From: Athripsodes cinereus
Lineage: Eukaryota; Arthropoda; Insecta; Trichoptera; Leptoceridae
DNA length: 64,000 bases
Assembly (NCBI GenBank): GCA_947579605.1
Contig: OX388320.1
Span: 1,426,001 to 1,490,000, forward strand
Reading direction: 5' to 3'
Shown here in pieces: positions 32,236-42,203 of this stretch. The notes beneath the pieces are model-generated. The model did not search any database and was not told the DNA's origin. It saw nothing but the letters and a program-made list of their open reading frames with translations. Positions within the stretch are counted from its first letter, which is position 1. Every line of letters starts with the position of its first letter. Made by a program: the position numbers and the translations under genes.

Positions 32236-32899
32236 TTACATTACGTATATAAAACTAAACAATGTTTGCAAACTAAACTGTTTCTCTGTAATTGATTTTC
32301 TGTAAATTATTAATATAATGTCATGACTGTCTGTTTAAAAAATAAAAAAAATTAAAGTAAAACAACGATGGTTGACCTCCACTGAATGCAATTACTCATT
32401 TCAATTGTAGTTGTTATAGATGTTAAAAAAATATTATTGATGTTGATATGAAATGTATAATAAAAAATATTTCATACGTAATATTAAAGTCCGCGCGCAT
32501 GTTTTTCTCCTCTAAACATACCTACCATGAGATTTGAAACAGATATTTAAATAAATATTCGGTATCCGTTATTTGTAAGATGTTTGGTCTGTTAATGCTA
32601 TTGATATTGTTTTATTATTAATGTTGTATGTATCAACGATTGATTCAATTCCCGTACAAACCTGTTGACATGGTGAGAAACTGTAGTAACAATATTATGT
32701 CTGTAAGATCTTAAGCCTTTGGCGAAAGCACAGCTGTAGTTGAACGTCGGTAGAATTTCTGCCCACCAGAACACGGCCACATATCCAGTAACAAGTTAGT
32801 ACTAAATAATATAAGTACCTATGTCTCAAAAAATAAGATATGTATAATTAAATTTTTAGAACAAAAAATATCTAAAAGATGATGAAATCTCTTATGGAG
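32236..32899. other. No recognisable feature
   Basis: AT-rich. The 60-codon minus frame at 32598-32780 is unassigned. Confidence 0.4.
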
Positions 32900-33060
32900 T
32901 GAACTTTTTAACTCTGTCTTGTCTTATCGTGACCAAGGTTGCTCCCTAGTCTTCACGCTTTCAAGGATCACTTTATCACACAAATTTGATATATGTTTCC
33001 TGGTCCCTTTCCTACCTAATCTTCTCCCTTGTGACTCATTTCTTCATTACTTAAAAAGTT
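32900..33060 (-). pseudogene. Possible old relative of the 30751-31846 LINE end
   Basis: One minus frame shows GRRLGRKGTRKHISNLCDKV followed by PWSR, which loosely parallels GRRPVGRPRRSWQGQVSNLC then DRDLWRR of the LINE at 30751-31846. Weak, single-block similarity. Confidence 0.3.
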
Positions 33061-33142
33061 TTTGTGAAAGTTTCATAAAATTGGACCAGATGGAAATAAT
33101 CGCGCCTCCACGATGAACGAGCTCTCTGTATATTGATTATAT

Positions 33143-33368
33143 TAGACGGCCGGTGTGGCGCAGAGGTAACACGAGTCACGAGGTCCCAGGTTCGATTCTC
33201 GGCTAAGACAAAATGAAAAATGACTTTGTCAAATTGTCCTGGGTGTTACACGTACCTATATGGGTTTAGTGCATTGTATATGTGTGTCGTCGCGTTAGTA
33301 CCCATAATACAAGATTCAATCATGGTTTGGGTCTAGCTCGATCTGTGTGAATTGTCTATACATGTTAT
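33143..33368 (+). repeat. SINE E, full-length copy with a shortened head
   Basis: CGGCCGGTGTGGCGCAGAGG (A box), then TCACGAGGTCCCAGGTTCGA (B box) and the E body to GCTCGATCTGTGTGAATTGT. Compared with 23237 the tRNA head lacks about ten bases between the A and B boxes. Confidence 0.85.
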
Positions 33369-33369
33369 G

Positions 33370-33620
33370 TTGTGTTATTTAATTTAATTATATTTTTATT
33401 AAAAACTGCTTGTCATCAGTGTACAGAAAAAAAATTATAAATAAACTATTATGGAGTGTATCAAAGTATGTACACCTACAATTGTCAAATATGGATACGA
33501 ATGGACCAAATATTCATGTGTTGATTATAAGTATCATTAATAAAACCGACATAGAGACAATGTCTGTTATGCAGGAATTAATTATTAATCTTTAATGTAT
33601 CCACGTACATACACACCCGC
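33370..33620. other. No recognisable feature
   Basis: AT-rich. The 61-codon frame at 33410-33595 is unassigned. Confidence 0.4.
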
Positions 33621-33827
33621 CTGAGGCCTGAGTCAATAACACCCTTTCGCGGCACGTTCCCGCTCCGTTAGCATTCGGGTGCAGACGATGTTGCGCCAAT
33701 GTGTTAATTTTCGTAACTATTGTGTATCTTAGCAACGAAATTGACACTTGCTTGCAACTTCGTCTATACTCTAACGTTAACGGAGCGGGAACGTGACGTG
33801 AAAGTGTGTTATTGACTCAGGCCTCTG
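33621..33827. mobile_element. Hairpin MITE family I, copy 2 (207 bp)
   Basis: CTGAGGCCTGAGTCAATAAC at the left, TTATTGACTCAGGCCTCTG at the right, with the same internal arms and the same conserved loop (GTTAATTTTCGTAACTATTG then TGTATCTTAGCAACGAAATT) as copies at 10945 and 48949. Confidence 0.85.
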
Positions 33828-34238
33828 ATGTCCTTATTGGTATAACTATGGAGAGGAGATTGAATATTTCAAGTAATCGTGCCCTTTCTTAATCCAAATA
33901 CCAGGTAACAGATTGTAATAATGTATTAACGACAAACCTGATTAATAATTAAGTGTGATCAAAATTATTTGACGAATTAAGGGACAAATAAGATACATGC
34001 TTAATAATATGTTTATTACAGAAATTAAATAAGGTTTATATATTCAATATTTAAAGTAAGATTTAAGTCTTGAAAAATTCTACTACAATACCAATGCGAC
34101 ATGTCTCACGATTCGCGTAGCTCACGAACTGTAAATTAACATAATATTCTACAAGTATTCAGAATTGCGACCTTCTGTAGAGTGATGTGTGTTGCTTGTG
34201 GTAGTGCCAATATATTTAAACCATTTAAAAGATGACAT
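33828..34238. other. No recognisable feature
   Basis: AT-rich spacer. Confidence 0.4.
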
Positions 34239-34240
34239 TA

Positions 34241-34946
34241 TGGTCAATTCTGAATCATAAAATAGTTTAGTTGCACTAAGTGTAAGGAGATAGTTGAGTC
34301 ATAATATTTAGTTCAAATTCGTATTCACAGTTTTCCGTACTAGAACTAATTTAGTTAGCTAGTTCATTTTGACACCTTAGTACAACTATAAATTTCGAGA
34401 ATCTATGGATTTCGTATTCAGAAAGAAATTTTAGTTGACATCTGACAACTACAATAAGTTGTATTTGGCAGAATTTTATTCGCGACTTTTAATGTGCGAA
34501 TATTATTAGTTGCTGTCGTTTTGCCGCAGAATATTGCTATATTTTGGAAGTTTAAAGTTGTTTTTTCAATTAAAAGTAAAAAATGGATATTTTTAGGGTC
34601 CTCGCAACTCTTGGCATCTATAAATTGTAAAATTATACCACCACCGACGCAAATGCGAACGTCAAAATATACCGGCAAATCTGACATTTCACAATTTTCA
34701 CGCGCGACAACTATTAAATTGTTGCCAGAAGTGTAAATCGGAACGTGAAAAACATTTTTTATTGCGGCATCACCGACTAATATTTGTTTGTCCCATAGAT
34801 TTTATCGTTTGCCCTTGGTGGTTATCGAGTTTATAGTTGTTTATAGTTCGTAACTAATACTGAATACGAATTTGTACTATAATGACTAATATTAGTCAAC
34901 TATTATTAGTTAGTTTAGTTACTTCATCAAGATTCAGAATTGACCC
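34241..34946. mobile_element. TA-target DNA element, 706 bp
   Basis: TA (34239-34240) then TGGTCAATTCTGAATC at the left, and GATTCAGAATTGACCC then TA (34947-34948) at the right. The inner ends are rich in TTAGTT/AACTAA repeats on both sides (for example ACTAATATTAGTCAACTATT near 34883-34902). A TA duplication suggests Tc1/mariner-type integration. Open frames overlap on both strands in the core: 89 codons minus at 34418-34687 and 80 codons plus at 34494-34736. Neither resembles a transposase; the minus one begins MSDLPVYFDVRICVGGGIIL. This core may be captured or chance sequence. Confidence 0.65.
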
Positions 34947-34948
34947 TA

Positions 34949-35639
34949 TTGTGGTAAGATGCTCGTACTTGAAAAAAAAATGCACTATTGAAACATGTTT
35001 CAATTTCCATTTTTTTTTATTTCTTTCTGCAATTATCTGTACTTCCTGATTTTTTCTACCATAGTCAAAAGGAGATTATCAGTATTTGGAACAGCAATGT
35101 CTATTATCTAAGTGTGTTCTCCATTTTTGTCAATTAAGGTTATTGCTGTGAACAGTTTATAATTATTTTATAAAAAGATGGCATGGTAATTAAATTTATC
35201 TAATTATGCAAACCTGTTAGAAGTATCTTTACAACTCATAATATATTTTTATAAACTAGTAAAATGCAATCATGATTATGTATAAAGTATTATGAAATTT
35301 AATGTGTGATCGACATTTGAGTGTCATTCTGTTATACATAATTATGGCCATTTTATGTCACTTTTTATTGTCATTGCATAAGAAAATGAAAAGCATATGT
35401 TAATGTTTTGGCATAATTTATTTATTTTTGAAATAAACAGCTCATGAACTAATGATAAGTAATAAACTTTATATTGAAATCTAACACGTATAAAATTAAC
35501 ATTATTTATAGTAATAGAATCAATTGGCGAACTTATTGCCAAAACATGGCAATCAATTCTAGCTTACCACGTGAACATAAAGTCAGAAATTGCACAAATT
35601 GAATCATTAAAAAAAAAAAATCTAAATTATTGAATGAAT
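34949..35639. other. No recognisable feature
   Basis: AT-rich. The 66-codon minus frame at 35342-35542 is unassigned. Confidence 0.4.
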
Positions 35640-35940
35640 TATATTTATTTATTTATTTATAATAATACATACGGCTTACGCCTTTAATACATCGTATCAA
35701 ATTAAAACTCAAAATAAAATATACTGAATCACTCCAAATTATAAAAATAAAAATCAAACACATTGTGTCACATAAACCACAGAATAAAATTACAACATAT
35801 CAACAGCATCAATATATTAACAATAACTTGATTGTAACACAAGGTGTTTTATATTTTTACCAAACAATACATAAATTATATAACTAAAATAAAAATAAAA
35901 TACATACAGAAAAAGAAAGTAGACAAATAATACATATTAG
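35640..35940 (-). repeat. LINE 3' tail, family R
   Basis: TTTATTTATTTATTTATAAT then ACGGCTTACGCCTTTAATAC reads on the minus strand as AAGGCGTAAGCCGT then an (AAATAAAT)n tail. Similar GTAAAAGGC-x-CACGCCGTA plus (ATAAA)n ends occur at 48555-48612. The region to 35940 is A-rich and may be the rest of the UTR. Confidence 0.5.
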
Positions 35941-35960
35941 CTTAGCTTGTTGACTAACAA

Positions 35961-36116
35961 CGATGTTGAATAACAACGATCAGCGATGAGGTTTGCCACC
36001 CATCCTGAATGTCTTGATTTTATATTGGCACGAAGAGGACAGTTTGCATGTTTCTTACATGCAGCTGATCTGCTGGCTACCCCACTTGTGGGATAGTGAT
36101 GGTATAGTAGTAGTAG
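35961..36116 (+). repeat. Family C, 5'-truncated, with 14-bp TSD
   Basis: C sequence starts at CAGCGATGAGGTTTGCCACC (35981) and ends GGGATAGTGATGGTATAG then (TAG)n. TTGTTGACTAACAA at 35947-35960 is repeated at 36117-36130, with a 20-bp filler between the TSD and the C start. A third TTGTTGACTAACAA lies at 36137-36150. The 5' truncation and TSD indicate insertion by target-primed reverse transcription. Confidence 0.85.
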
Positions 36117-36150
36117 TTGTTGACTAACAAAACTTCTTGTTGACTAACAA

Positions 36151-36309
36151 AATTTGTTATTATTTACAAGTTAACATTTTCAATGAAAACATTTAATTGA
36201 TATTTAATCAATATTTTATTATTAATTTTAATGTTTCATTTATTTCCATTTCATCATTTGTTAAAAATCTCTAGGTCCTTATCTTCCTTTATCTTCACTT
36301 GCTTTTTTG
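36151..36309. other. No recognisable feature
   Basis: AT-rich spacer. Confidence 0.35.
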
Positions 36310-36385
36310 GTAAGTAGAGTAGCCAGAAAATTCACTGCATGTATTAAATATGCAAATTTTGGTCTCCGTGCCATAATAAAAAAAA
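36310..36385 (-). repeat. Decayed family C fragment
   Basis: GTAGAGTAGCCAGAAAATTC, CATGTATTAAATATGCAAAT and CTCCGTGCCATAATAAAA follow the inverted C order. Confidence 0.5.
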
Positions 36386-36687
36386 AACAATAACTGAACA
36401 AATAATTTTATGCAATAGGCGACTAAATCATATCAAGTGTGAATATTTCATTTGCAATGCAAGCTTACAATTCCTTTCATACGTCAGATGTCTCTCCTCG
36501 TAGATGCATTACTATTTCTTAATACATCATAAATGTACTTGTATGTCTCACCACAATATGACTTTTCACGTAAGTGAAGTATGTAATATACTTGAATATA
36601 ATATGTACTTTGAATTACATACAAATGTAGCCTACTAACTTATGAAACAGCAAGTACTTGTCTAATGTTCTATTTAATTCTTTATAA

Positions 36688-36739
36688 TAATAATTACTAA
36701 CTTTGTATGTAGGACTACATACAAAGTTAGTAATTATTA
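36688..36739. repeat. Perfect 25-nt inverted repeat at a retroposon 5' junction
   Basis: Arms 36688-36712 and 36715-36739 (TAATAATTACTAACTTTGTA... and its complement) are separated by GA. The right arm lies inside the interval bounded by the C element TSD, so it is an inverted copy of the upstream flank made during insertion. Confidence 0.9.
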
Positions 36740-36905
36740 CATTGTACATCTTAAATTCAGCGATGAGGTTTGCCACCCATCCTGAATGTCTTGATTTTAC
36801 ATTGGCACGAAGAGGACAGCTTGCATGTTTCTTACATGCAGCTGGTCTGCTGGTTACCCCACTTGTGGGATATGCCGTGATGGTATATTAGTAGTAGTAG
36901 TAGTA
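36717..36905 (+). repeat. Family C, 5'-truncated, with 12-bp TSD
   Basis: C sequence runs from about 36740 (ACATTGTACATCTTAAATTC then AGCGATGAGG) to GGGATATGCCGTGATGGTAT then (TAG)n. GTATGTAGGACT at 36705-36716 recurs at 36906-36917. The 5' side includes the inverted copy of flank DNA. Very close in sequence to the copy at 35961-36116. Confidence 0.9.
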
Positions 36906-36917
36906 GTATGTAGGACT

Positions 36918-37840
36918 GTAGGTACTATTCATATTATTTCAATCAATTCATATCTGATATCAATTAATTTACTATTTAAATGTGTGAATATATGGAAATC
37001 AAAACTAAATATCATAACATGAACTACAAGCTGTTTAAAAAGTCATTACTTAATTGGGATAATTCATGACTTTTCAAGGATCAAAAATTATATAATCGAT
37101 TTCAAGATCAATTTTTGCTAAGCCCGTTTGTCTCCACTGAAACTTGTGTGAATGACTGACGTAAGATTTAAATATTTTTTGCAGTGAAATTCGTTATGTC
37201 ATAAATAACTCTTTCATACAAAGACATAGAAATTTATAATATTTTAAGAATAACTGTTTGTGTTTTTAAAATATCATTCTTCGAAACCTTCAACCAACCT
37301 AACCTTCCAAACTTCGTCTTACACTCTTAAAGAATATTAAGAAGATACATTTATCAACTATTTTAAGAACTCCCACATCTTTTTAAGGAAATTTCCATAT
37401 ACATGAAACTCTAAAATTTACATTATTTAATTACTTATATTTATAGAAACGCTGTAGGTTTACTTAGTTTTACAACTTGCTGTAATATTTTACATACAAA
37501 TTTCCACACCTTCCTTAGATGAAGTAATTTTCACCTCCAAGCTATATATTATTATTAAATAACTTATAATTATTAACATATATAATATCAGATATTAATT
37601 CAATCAATTTAATAAGCGCACATATATGTTTAAAATGTGCATTTCACGGTGGTATATCAGTCCATAGGTAATGTTTAACAAAATGCTGTAAAAGAAAATA
37701 TTATGCTTAGATACTAATATCGTTGTTTATGTTATAAGACTATTACAAAATATACCTTGAAGGCATCTCGTTGCAAACATAATCTTGTTTTATCAATATT
37801 CACATATGAATGCAAATAGTTTGATATATGAAAATGTAAG
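36918..37840. other. No recognisable feature
   Basis: AT-rich, no gene or repeat assigned. Confidence 0.4.
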
Positions 37841-37842
37841 TA

Positions 37843-38317
37843 CAGTGAAACCTCTATCTATCGTTCCTCGAATAATTGTTTTCCCGTATTTGTCGTTATT
37901 TTTTACAGTACCAAATTAGTTTCATACAAAATACGTAAAAATATATAGCATCCATCGTTTCTCTATGTGATTTTATCGCATTGACCGTTTAAAGTACACA
38001 AAAAAATCGTAAATATGTATAAAAACATTGGACAGCGAGGGAGAAAGATAGAACGATTTGTTAATTCTGTCGGCTGTCTTTTATGCTGGTACGTCAGTTT
38101 TAGGTACAATAAAAAAGCAAATATGACGATGAAAGATTACTACAGTATTAAGTATAATTTTGGTCTCCATGCAGCTTTTTTTTATCTTGTTACTATATTT
38201 TTTACTTCAACAAATTGATTTATAATGTTTTTTCTATACTCCCGCATTCATTGTTTTCCCGCATCCATGGTTTATTTCAATAGGTCCCTTCAAAAACGAT
38301 AGATAGAGGTTTCACTG
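37843..38317. mobile_element. pogo/Tigger-type MITE, 475 bp, TA target
   Basis: CAGTGAAACCTCTATCTATC begins a perfect 23-nt TIR (37843-37865) mirrored at 38295-38317. TA flanks both sides (37841-37842, 38318-38319). CAGT-x-x-AACCTC ends and TA target are characteristic of the pogo/Tigger group. TTGTTTTCCCG occurs near both ends as a subterminal repeat. The 67-codon frame at 38015-38218 shows no DDE or helix-turn-helix features, so the element is non-autonomous. Confidence 0.85.
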
Positions 38318-38319
38318 TA

Positions 38320-38556
38320 ATAAGACATATGTATATCCTATGAAAGACCTGCAAACATTTAGCAGATTACTCAATTCTAAATAGTTTGTAATATGTTATC
38401 TGAATGATGTGATCAGTTGAGTATGTAAACTGTTGATCAGGTGCCTGTGCAAATTTTGTTTGAGGCAATGAGGTCAGAGCTTAAAGTACATCCTCTCTGA
38501 AAAAAATTAAAAACGGTTTTTAACATAAATTTGAAAAAAAAATTGAATTTTCTTTA
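38320..38556. other. No recognisable feature
   Basis: AT-rich spacer. Confidence 0.35.
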
Positions 38557-38565
38557 TTTTTTCAT

Positions 38566-38957
38566 ACATACATACAAACCATCACGCCGCTTCCATCGCG
38601 GGGTAGGCAAAAAGGATCGAGCGCCACTTCCTTCTATCCTTGCATACATCTTTCGCTTCCGACACTGTCATACAATTCCTCATGCATGCTCTCCTGTTCA
38701 ATGTGCTCAACACGTGACCGTCCTGTAGGATTTGATTTAAATGATCTTGCCATTTGATCCTCGGACGTCCACGTCTCCGAGCACCATAGCTCTCAGCCAA
38801 ATATATCTTCTTAGTCATTCTGTCCTCATTCATTCTTTCCACGTGCCCAAACCATCTTAACTTATTTACATTCATCCTTGTTATTACACCCACTTTCATT
38901 CCACATTCCTTTCGTATGTTACGCAGACGATCTCTCAGACTTTTAACACACAAATTT
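38566..38957 (-). pseudogene. LINE B relative, ORF2 C-terminus with probable TSD
   Basis: Minus frame: SLRDRLRNIRKECGMKVG, NKLRWFGHVERMNEDRMTKK, GARRRGRPRIKWQDHLNQIL, RACMRNCMTVSEAKDVCKDR and RKWRSILFAYPAMEAA-stop. It is clearly related to 25511-26001 but belongs to a separate subfamily with a (TATG)n tail instead of (TAG)n. TTTTTTCAT at 38557-38565 and 38958-38966 may be the TSD (low complexity). Confidence 0.8.
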
Positions 38958-39070
38958 TTTTTTCATCTCTTATGAATTATTTCATTAGATATTAGATTAT
39001 ACACAAATACACTGTTTAAAAAACGAATAGGTATACTTTTTAATTCGTGGAACACTTAAATAAGAGTAAA

Positions 39071-39175
39071 GTTGGTCCCCTACTCTTTTCCGTAAGTTTT
39101 CAAGTGTTCTGTAAAAGGCAAATGTATAAAATATCATCTTGAAATTCCTATTTATTTGGTGACAGCTTGCATGTT
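39071..39175 (+). repeat. Family C fragment with internal deletion
   Basis: TTGGTCCCCTACTCTTTTCC, GTAAGTTTTCAAGTGTTCTG, TAAAAGGCAAATGT, then a jump to GACAGCTTGCATGTT. Confidence 0.65.
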
Positions 39176-40057
39176 AATTTCAATTAATCTTTTAATAATT
39201 CCTACCACTTTCTTTTTGTAATATCAGTAAATCGTTCGATTACAGAACTGAATTCATACAGATTTCAGATTCTTTACTTACTCTACTTTCAAAGTTACTT
39301 ATTTTGGATATATATAACTCTATACAATATCCTCTCCATTTCTTCGTTTCTTCTTGTATTATTCATTGCAATTTTAAAATAATAAATAAATTAATTACAT
39401 AAATAAGCTCTTATATATTGAGTTGATTATCACAAATAATAATACATTAATAGAACCCACATACATACAATGGTAAAAAATAAGCCACAAAGAGAACATA
39501 GATTTTTTCATTATTAAATTTTACCATAAAAATACATTATAGTAGCTTCATTAGTCACTGTGATTAAACATTGTTATTTCTGTATTTAAATAAGTCCACA
39601 GTTGTTAATTTGTGACTTAATAACCCCAGTTCATAAACGCCGTGCAAACTTTATGATTATTATTTCAACTGTAATTGCACTTTATTAAGCGGTTTAACAG
39701 GTATAATTAAAAATCACGTACATTATTGACTCAACCAGAGGTGATAATTAATAAAAAAAAAAATCGAAAATAAGCTTATGCGTGGTCAACATTTTGTCAT
39801 CGCGAACATTAACAATATGAATAAATTTTAATTTTGAATTTACAGTGATAGTTTTACCGGTTTTTTCGCTGGTTACTTGTGAGAAATGTGATGGTATCAA
39901 TGAATGAATATAGTCATGTCCTCAGCAATAATTTAAATGAATTGAATATCAAATCCTTGTAATAAATTGTTCAAATCATTTAATTAATACCTACTGCAAG
40001 TAACAAACATGCAATCGTCCTTTTCAAGCCAATAAATTCAACGTTTAGATATTTATA
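39176..40057. other. No recognisable feature
   Basis: AT-rich, no assigned gene or repeat. Confidence 0.4.
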
Positions 40058-40240
40058 GGATGGGTGACATACCTCATCGCTGGATTGAATATAAATCTAC
40101 TATCCCATCACGGTATATTTCACAAGTTGGGTAGTCAGCAGACCAGCCGCATGCAATAAACATGCAAGCAGTTCTCTCCGTGGCAAAAAAAATAGACATC
40201 CAGGATGGGTGGCAAACTTCTTAGCTAAATTTAAGATGTA
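40058..40240 (-). repeat. Family C, minus copy next to a second C fragment
   Basis: 40058-40088 is a C fragment (AGGATGGGTGACATACCTCA). 40102-40240 is a longer minus copy (CCCATCACGGTATATTTCAC, AGCAGACCAGCCGCATGCAA, TCCAGGATGGGTGGCAAACT). Confidence 0.75.
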
Positions 40241-40310
40241 ATATTTTAAAATTTAAGATGTAATATTTTAAAATTTAAGATGTAATATTTTAAAATTTAA
40301 GATGTAATAA
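40222..40310 (+). repeat. 22-bp tandem repeat, about 4 units
   Basis: AAATTTAAGATGTAATATTT repeats with a 22-bp period directly from the C element edge. TTTAAGATGTAA is itself C sequence (inverse of TTACATCTTAAA), so the array grew out of the C element end. Confidence 0.9.
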
Positions 40311-40720
40311 TTAAAAAGAGCATGTTATGGGTGGGTGTCTGATCTGCCAATGGAGAGATTGCATGATATCTTAGGATTTGTTCCATGATTTGTTTTGTGT
40401 TTTTGTGTTTTATGTGGGGTGATGTACTTGTGTTGGTATGTGGTATGGGATTTGTGATGTGTGTGGTTGAGGGATGTGTTGTTTTTTTCTGGTTTTATAT
40501 GGAGAAATGGTTTGTTTGTGTGTTGTTTCATGTATGGTCAGTTTGCTGCAGTGTTTTTCTTGTTATGAATGTGATTGTGTTAATATAGGAGATGAATGCT
40601 TTTTGTGATTGTGTTTATGTTTCAGTATGATTGATATGTTTGTGAGATGTTTGCCCTAGAACAGGTTATACTTAGTTGGGCAGCATCAATGAAAATATAT
40701 ATAAAAAAAAAAAAAATATC
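40311..40720 (+). other. GT-rich strand-biased stretch ending in an A run
   Basis: About 40380-40650 has T and G almost exclusively on the + strand, which creates opposing ORFs at 40325-40588. It is followed by CCTAGAACAGGTTATACTTA, then AAAATATATATAAAAAAAAA. It could be the 3' end of an unrecognised retroelement. Confidence 0.4.
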
Positions 40721-40884
40721 TTTATCTTTTAATTTGTTAAGTGTCTTATAAAAGTTGTTTTTCGATCATCTTCTTTTAACACGATGCTCGTAAACTTGCA
40801 AAAAAGATAAGATGACCGATTCTTTACCTGGGACTCAACGACTTATTGGAACAAAACTGCGTCAATATTAATTGCACTTTTTTT

Positions 40885-41042
40885 AAAGATTTGTATACCC
40901 AAATCCAACTTTATACACCTTTCACAGTAAGCTAAAAACTTGTATCGTGAAACGGGAGTCTGCCGGTACCTGGGATCGAACCGCGCACCTCTTGTTCACG
41001 AGCCGAGACTCGGGCTATTTTCAGGCTACCGACGAACTCAAT
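40885..41042 (-). repeat. SINE H copy
   Basis: TATACACCTTTCACAGTAAG, CTGCCGGTACCTGGGATCGA, ACCGCGCACCTCTTGTTCAC and CAGGCTACCGACGAACTCAA are the inverse of the H head and body. The B box is intact. Confidence 0.8.
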
Positions 41043-41370
41043 TAAATTAATAATAGGCGAATTTAATTAAGTTTAGAGTTTCAAATAATATATAAACAGG
41101 TAAAATAATAATAGGTATTGCACCGGATTATAAAATCATTAAAATAATTTAACAAGGCGGTTAATTCCGTTATATGAGGGAGAATGATGAAAATTAAATT
41201 AGAGCAGGTAATAATTTTATTATGCAAGTACTTACCGATTCCCGACCCATTGCGGGTAATTAATTTTTCAACTAATTACTATATTTTATGTAGGGATCAG
41301 TAAAACCCACAAATTCTTGATTAAAATAAAGTGAATAACTGTTTTAGAAAATCTTCACATCTATTATCGT
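41043..41370. other. No recognisable feature
   Basis: AT-rich flank of the satellite. Confidence 0.4.
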
Positions 41371-41374
41371 CACG

Positions 41375-41480
41375 CTGTTGTCAATGGTTGATCTACGCTA
41401 AACATAATAATATATACAGTCGTTGTCAATGGTTGAACTACGCTAAATATACATAGTATCTACAGGCGTTGTGAATGTAA
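41375..41480 (+). repeat. Left end of the 42-bp satellite array
   Basis: GTTGTCAATGGTTGATCTAC then GCTAAACATA and a second unit with GGTTGAACTACGCTAAATAT. These monomers match the main array at 42205-44595 and show that the array was split by a later insertion. Confidence 0.8.
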
Positions 41481-42203
41481 GTAAAATTCGAGTATCTAGC
41501 GAGTCATGGTTGACCTTTGCGATCCAACAGACCGCGTCTTCTAGCAGTACCAGCACACAGTACAAACTTTCTGTCCAACTCATTTCTTGTTCATGGTGCT
41601 CGCTGTTGGAGCAATCTTCTTTCATGATAACAACTTTTCCTTCATTCAGACAAGCTGTCAAAATTTTTCACTTCCTTTCATTGAATTTAGCATCTGACTC
41701 CTAAAACCCTTTCCCCTATATGCATGTGCACGCTGGAATATAATAATGTTCTCCTTTTTTATTATTATCTGTCCATAAGTGCATTGTTGCCTGCATGTGT
41801 GTTTTTCATTTGTTTGCTTTATATTGTATCTTTGTTTTTTATTTATATTATTACCTACTGCTGGTATGTATGTGGACGCATGTATATTTATGTCTGTTTT
41901 TTTTTAAATTTTAATAACCGGGTTAGTTGGAATACAACGATATCAGAGCGCAAGGAATGTCGTGGAAGGAGGTGGCGCGATTGGCGCAGGGACGCTCTGG
42001 ATGGAGGAGGCTGGTTTCTGCCCTGTGCTCCCGAGAGGAGCGTTGAGGGCGATGATGATGATGATGATAGTTGGAAGACATCGCATTTTAGTGATAAACT
42101 CGCCCTCTGTACATTGAATTGTATAACTGTTGTTTTCCATGATAAATGTTTTAATTTGTATTATGTAAACAATGTACAGTGAAGAATAAAATAAATAAAT
42201 AAA
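41481..42203 (+). mobile_element. LINE-type insertion (family F end) within the satellite
   Basis: The segment ends with the F 3' tail: TTGGAAGACATCGCATTTTA, ACTCGCCCTCTGTACATTGA, GTACAGTGAAGAATAAAATA then (AAAT)n at 42186-42203. The upstream part is not recognised; on the minus strand it holds a 72-codon frame (41443-41661) with SLYCVLVLLEDAVCWIAKV. It is interrupted by the A copy at 41933-42067. ORF 41724-42182 is a chance frame across these junctions. Confidence 0.55.
41933..42067 (+). mobile_element. RTE-like LINE (family A), truncated, 9-bp TSD
   Basis: GGAATGTCGTGGAAGGAGGT, GGCGCGATTGGCGCAGGGAC, GATGGAGGAGGCTGGTTTCT and CGAGAGGAGCGTTGAGGGCG then (ATG)n encode the end of ORF2 (SWKEV...W...LVSALC...REER-stop pattern). 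TAGTTGGAA at 41924-41932 is repeated at 42068-42076. It sits inside the F tail. Confidence 0.85.

Noticed and set aside
36825..37022. 65-codon ORF
   Set aside because: It reads through the C tail and TAG repeat in a shifted frame (poly-Val). An artefact.
40325..40588. Opposing 67-68 codon ORFs
   Set aside because: Both arise from T/G strand bias (low complexity).
41724..42182. 152-codon ORF
   Set aside because: It crosses F sequence, the A insertion and its (ATG)n tail, giving a poly-Asp run. A chance frame.
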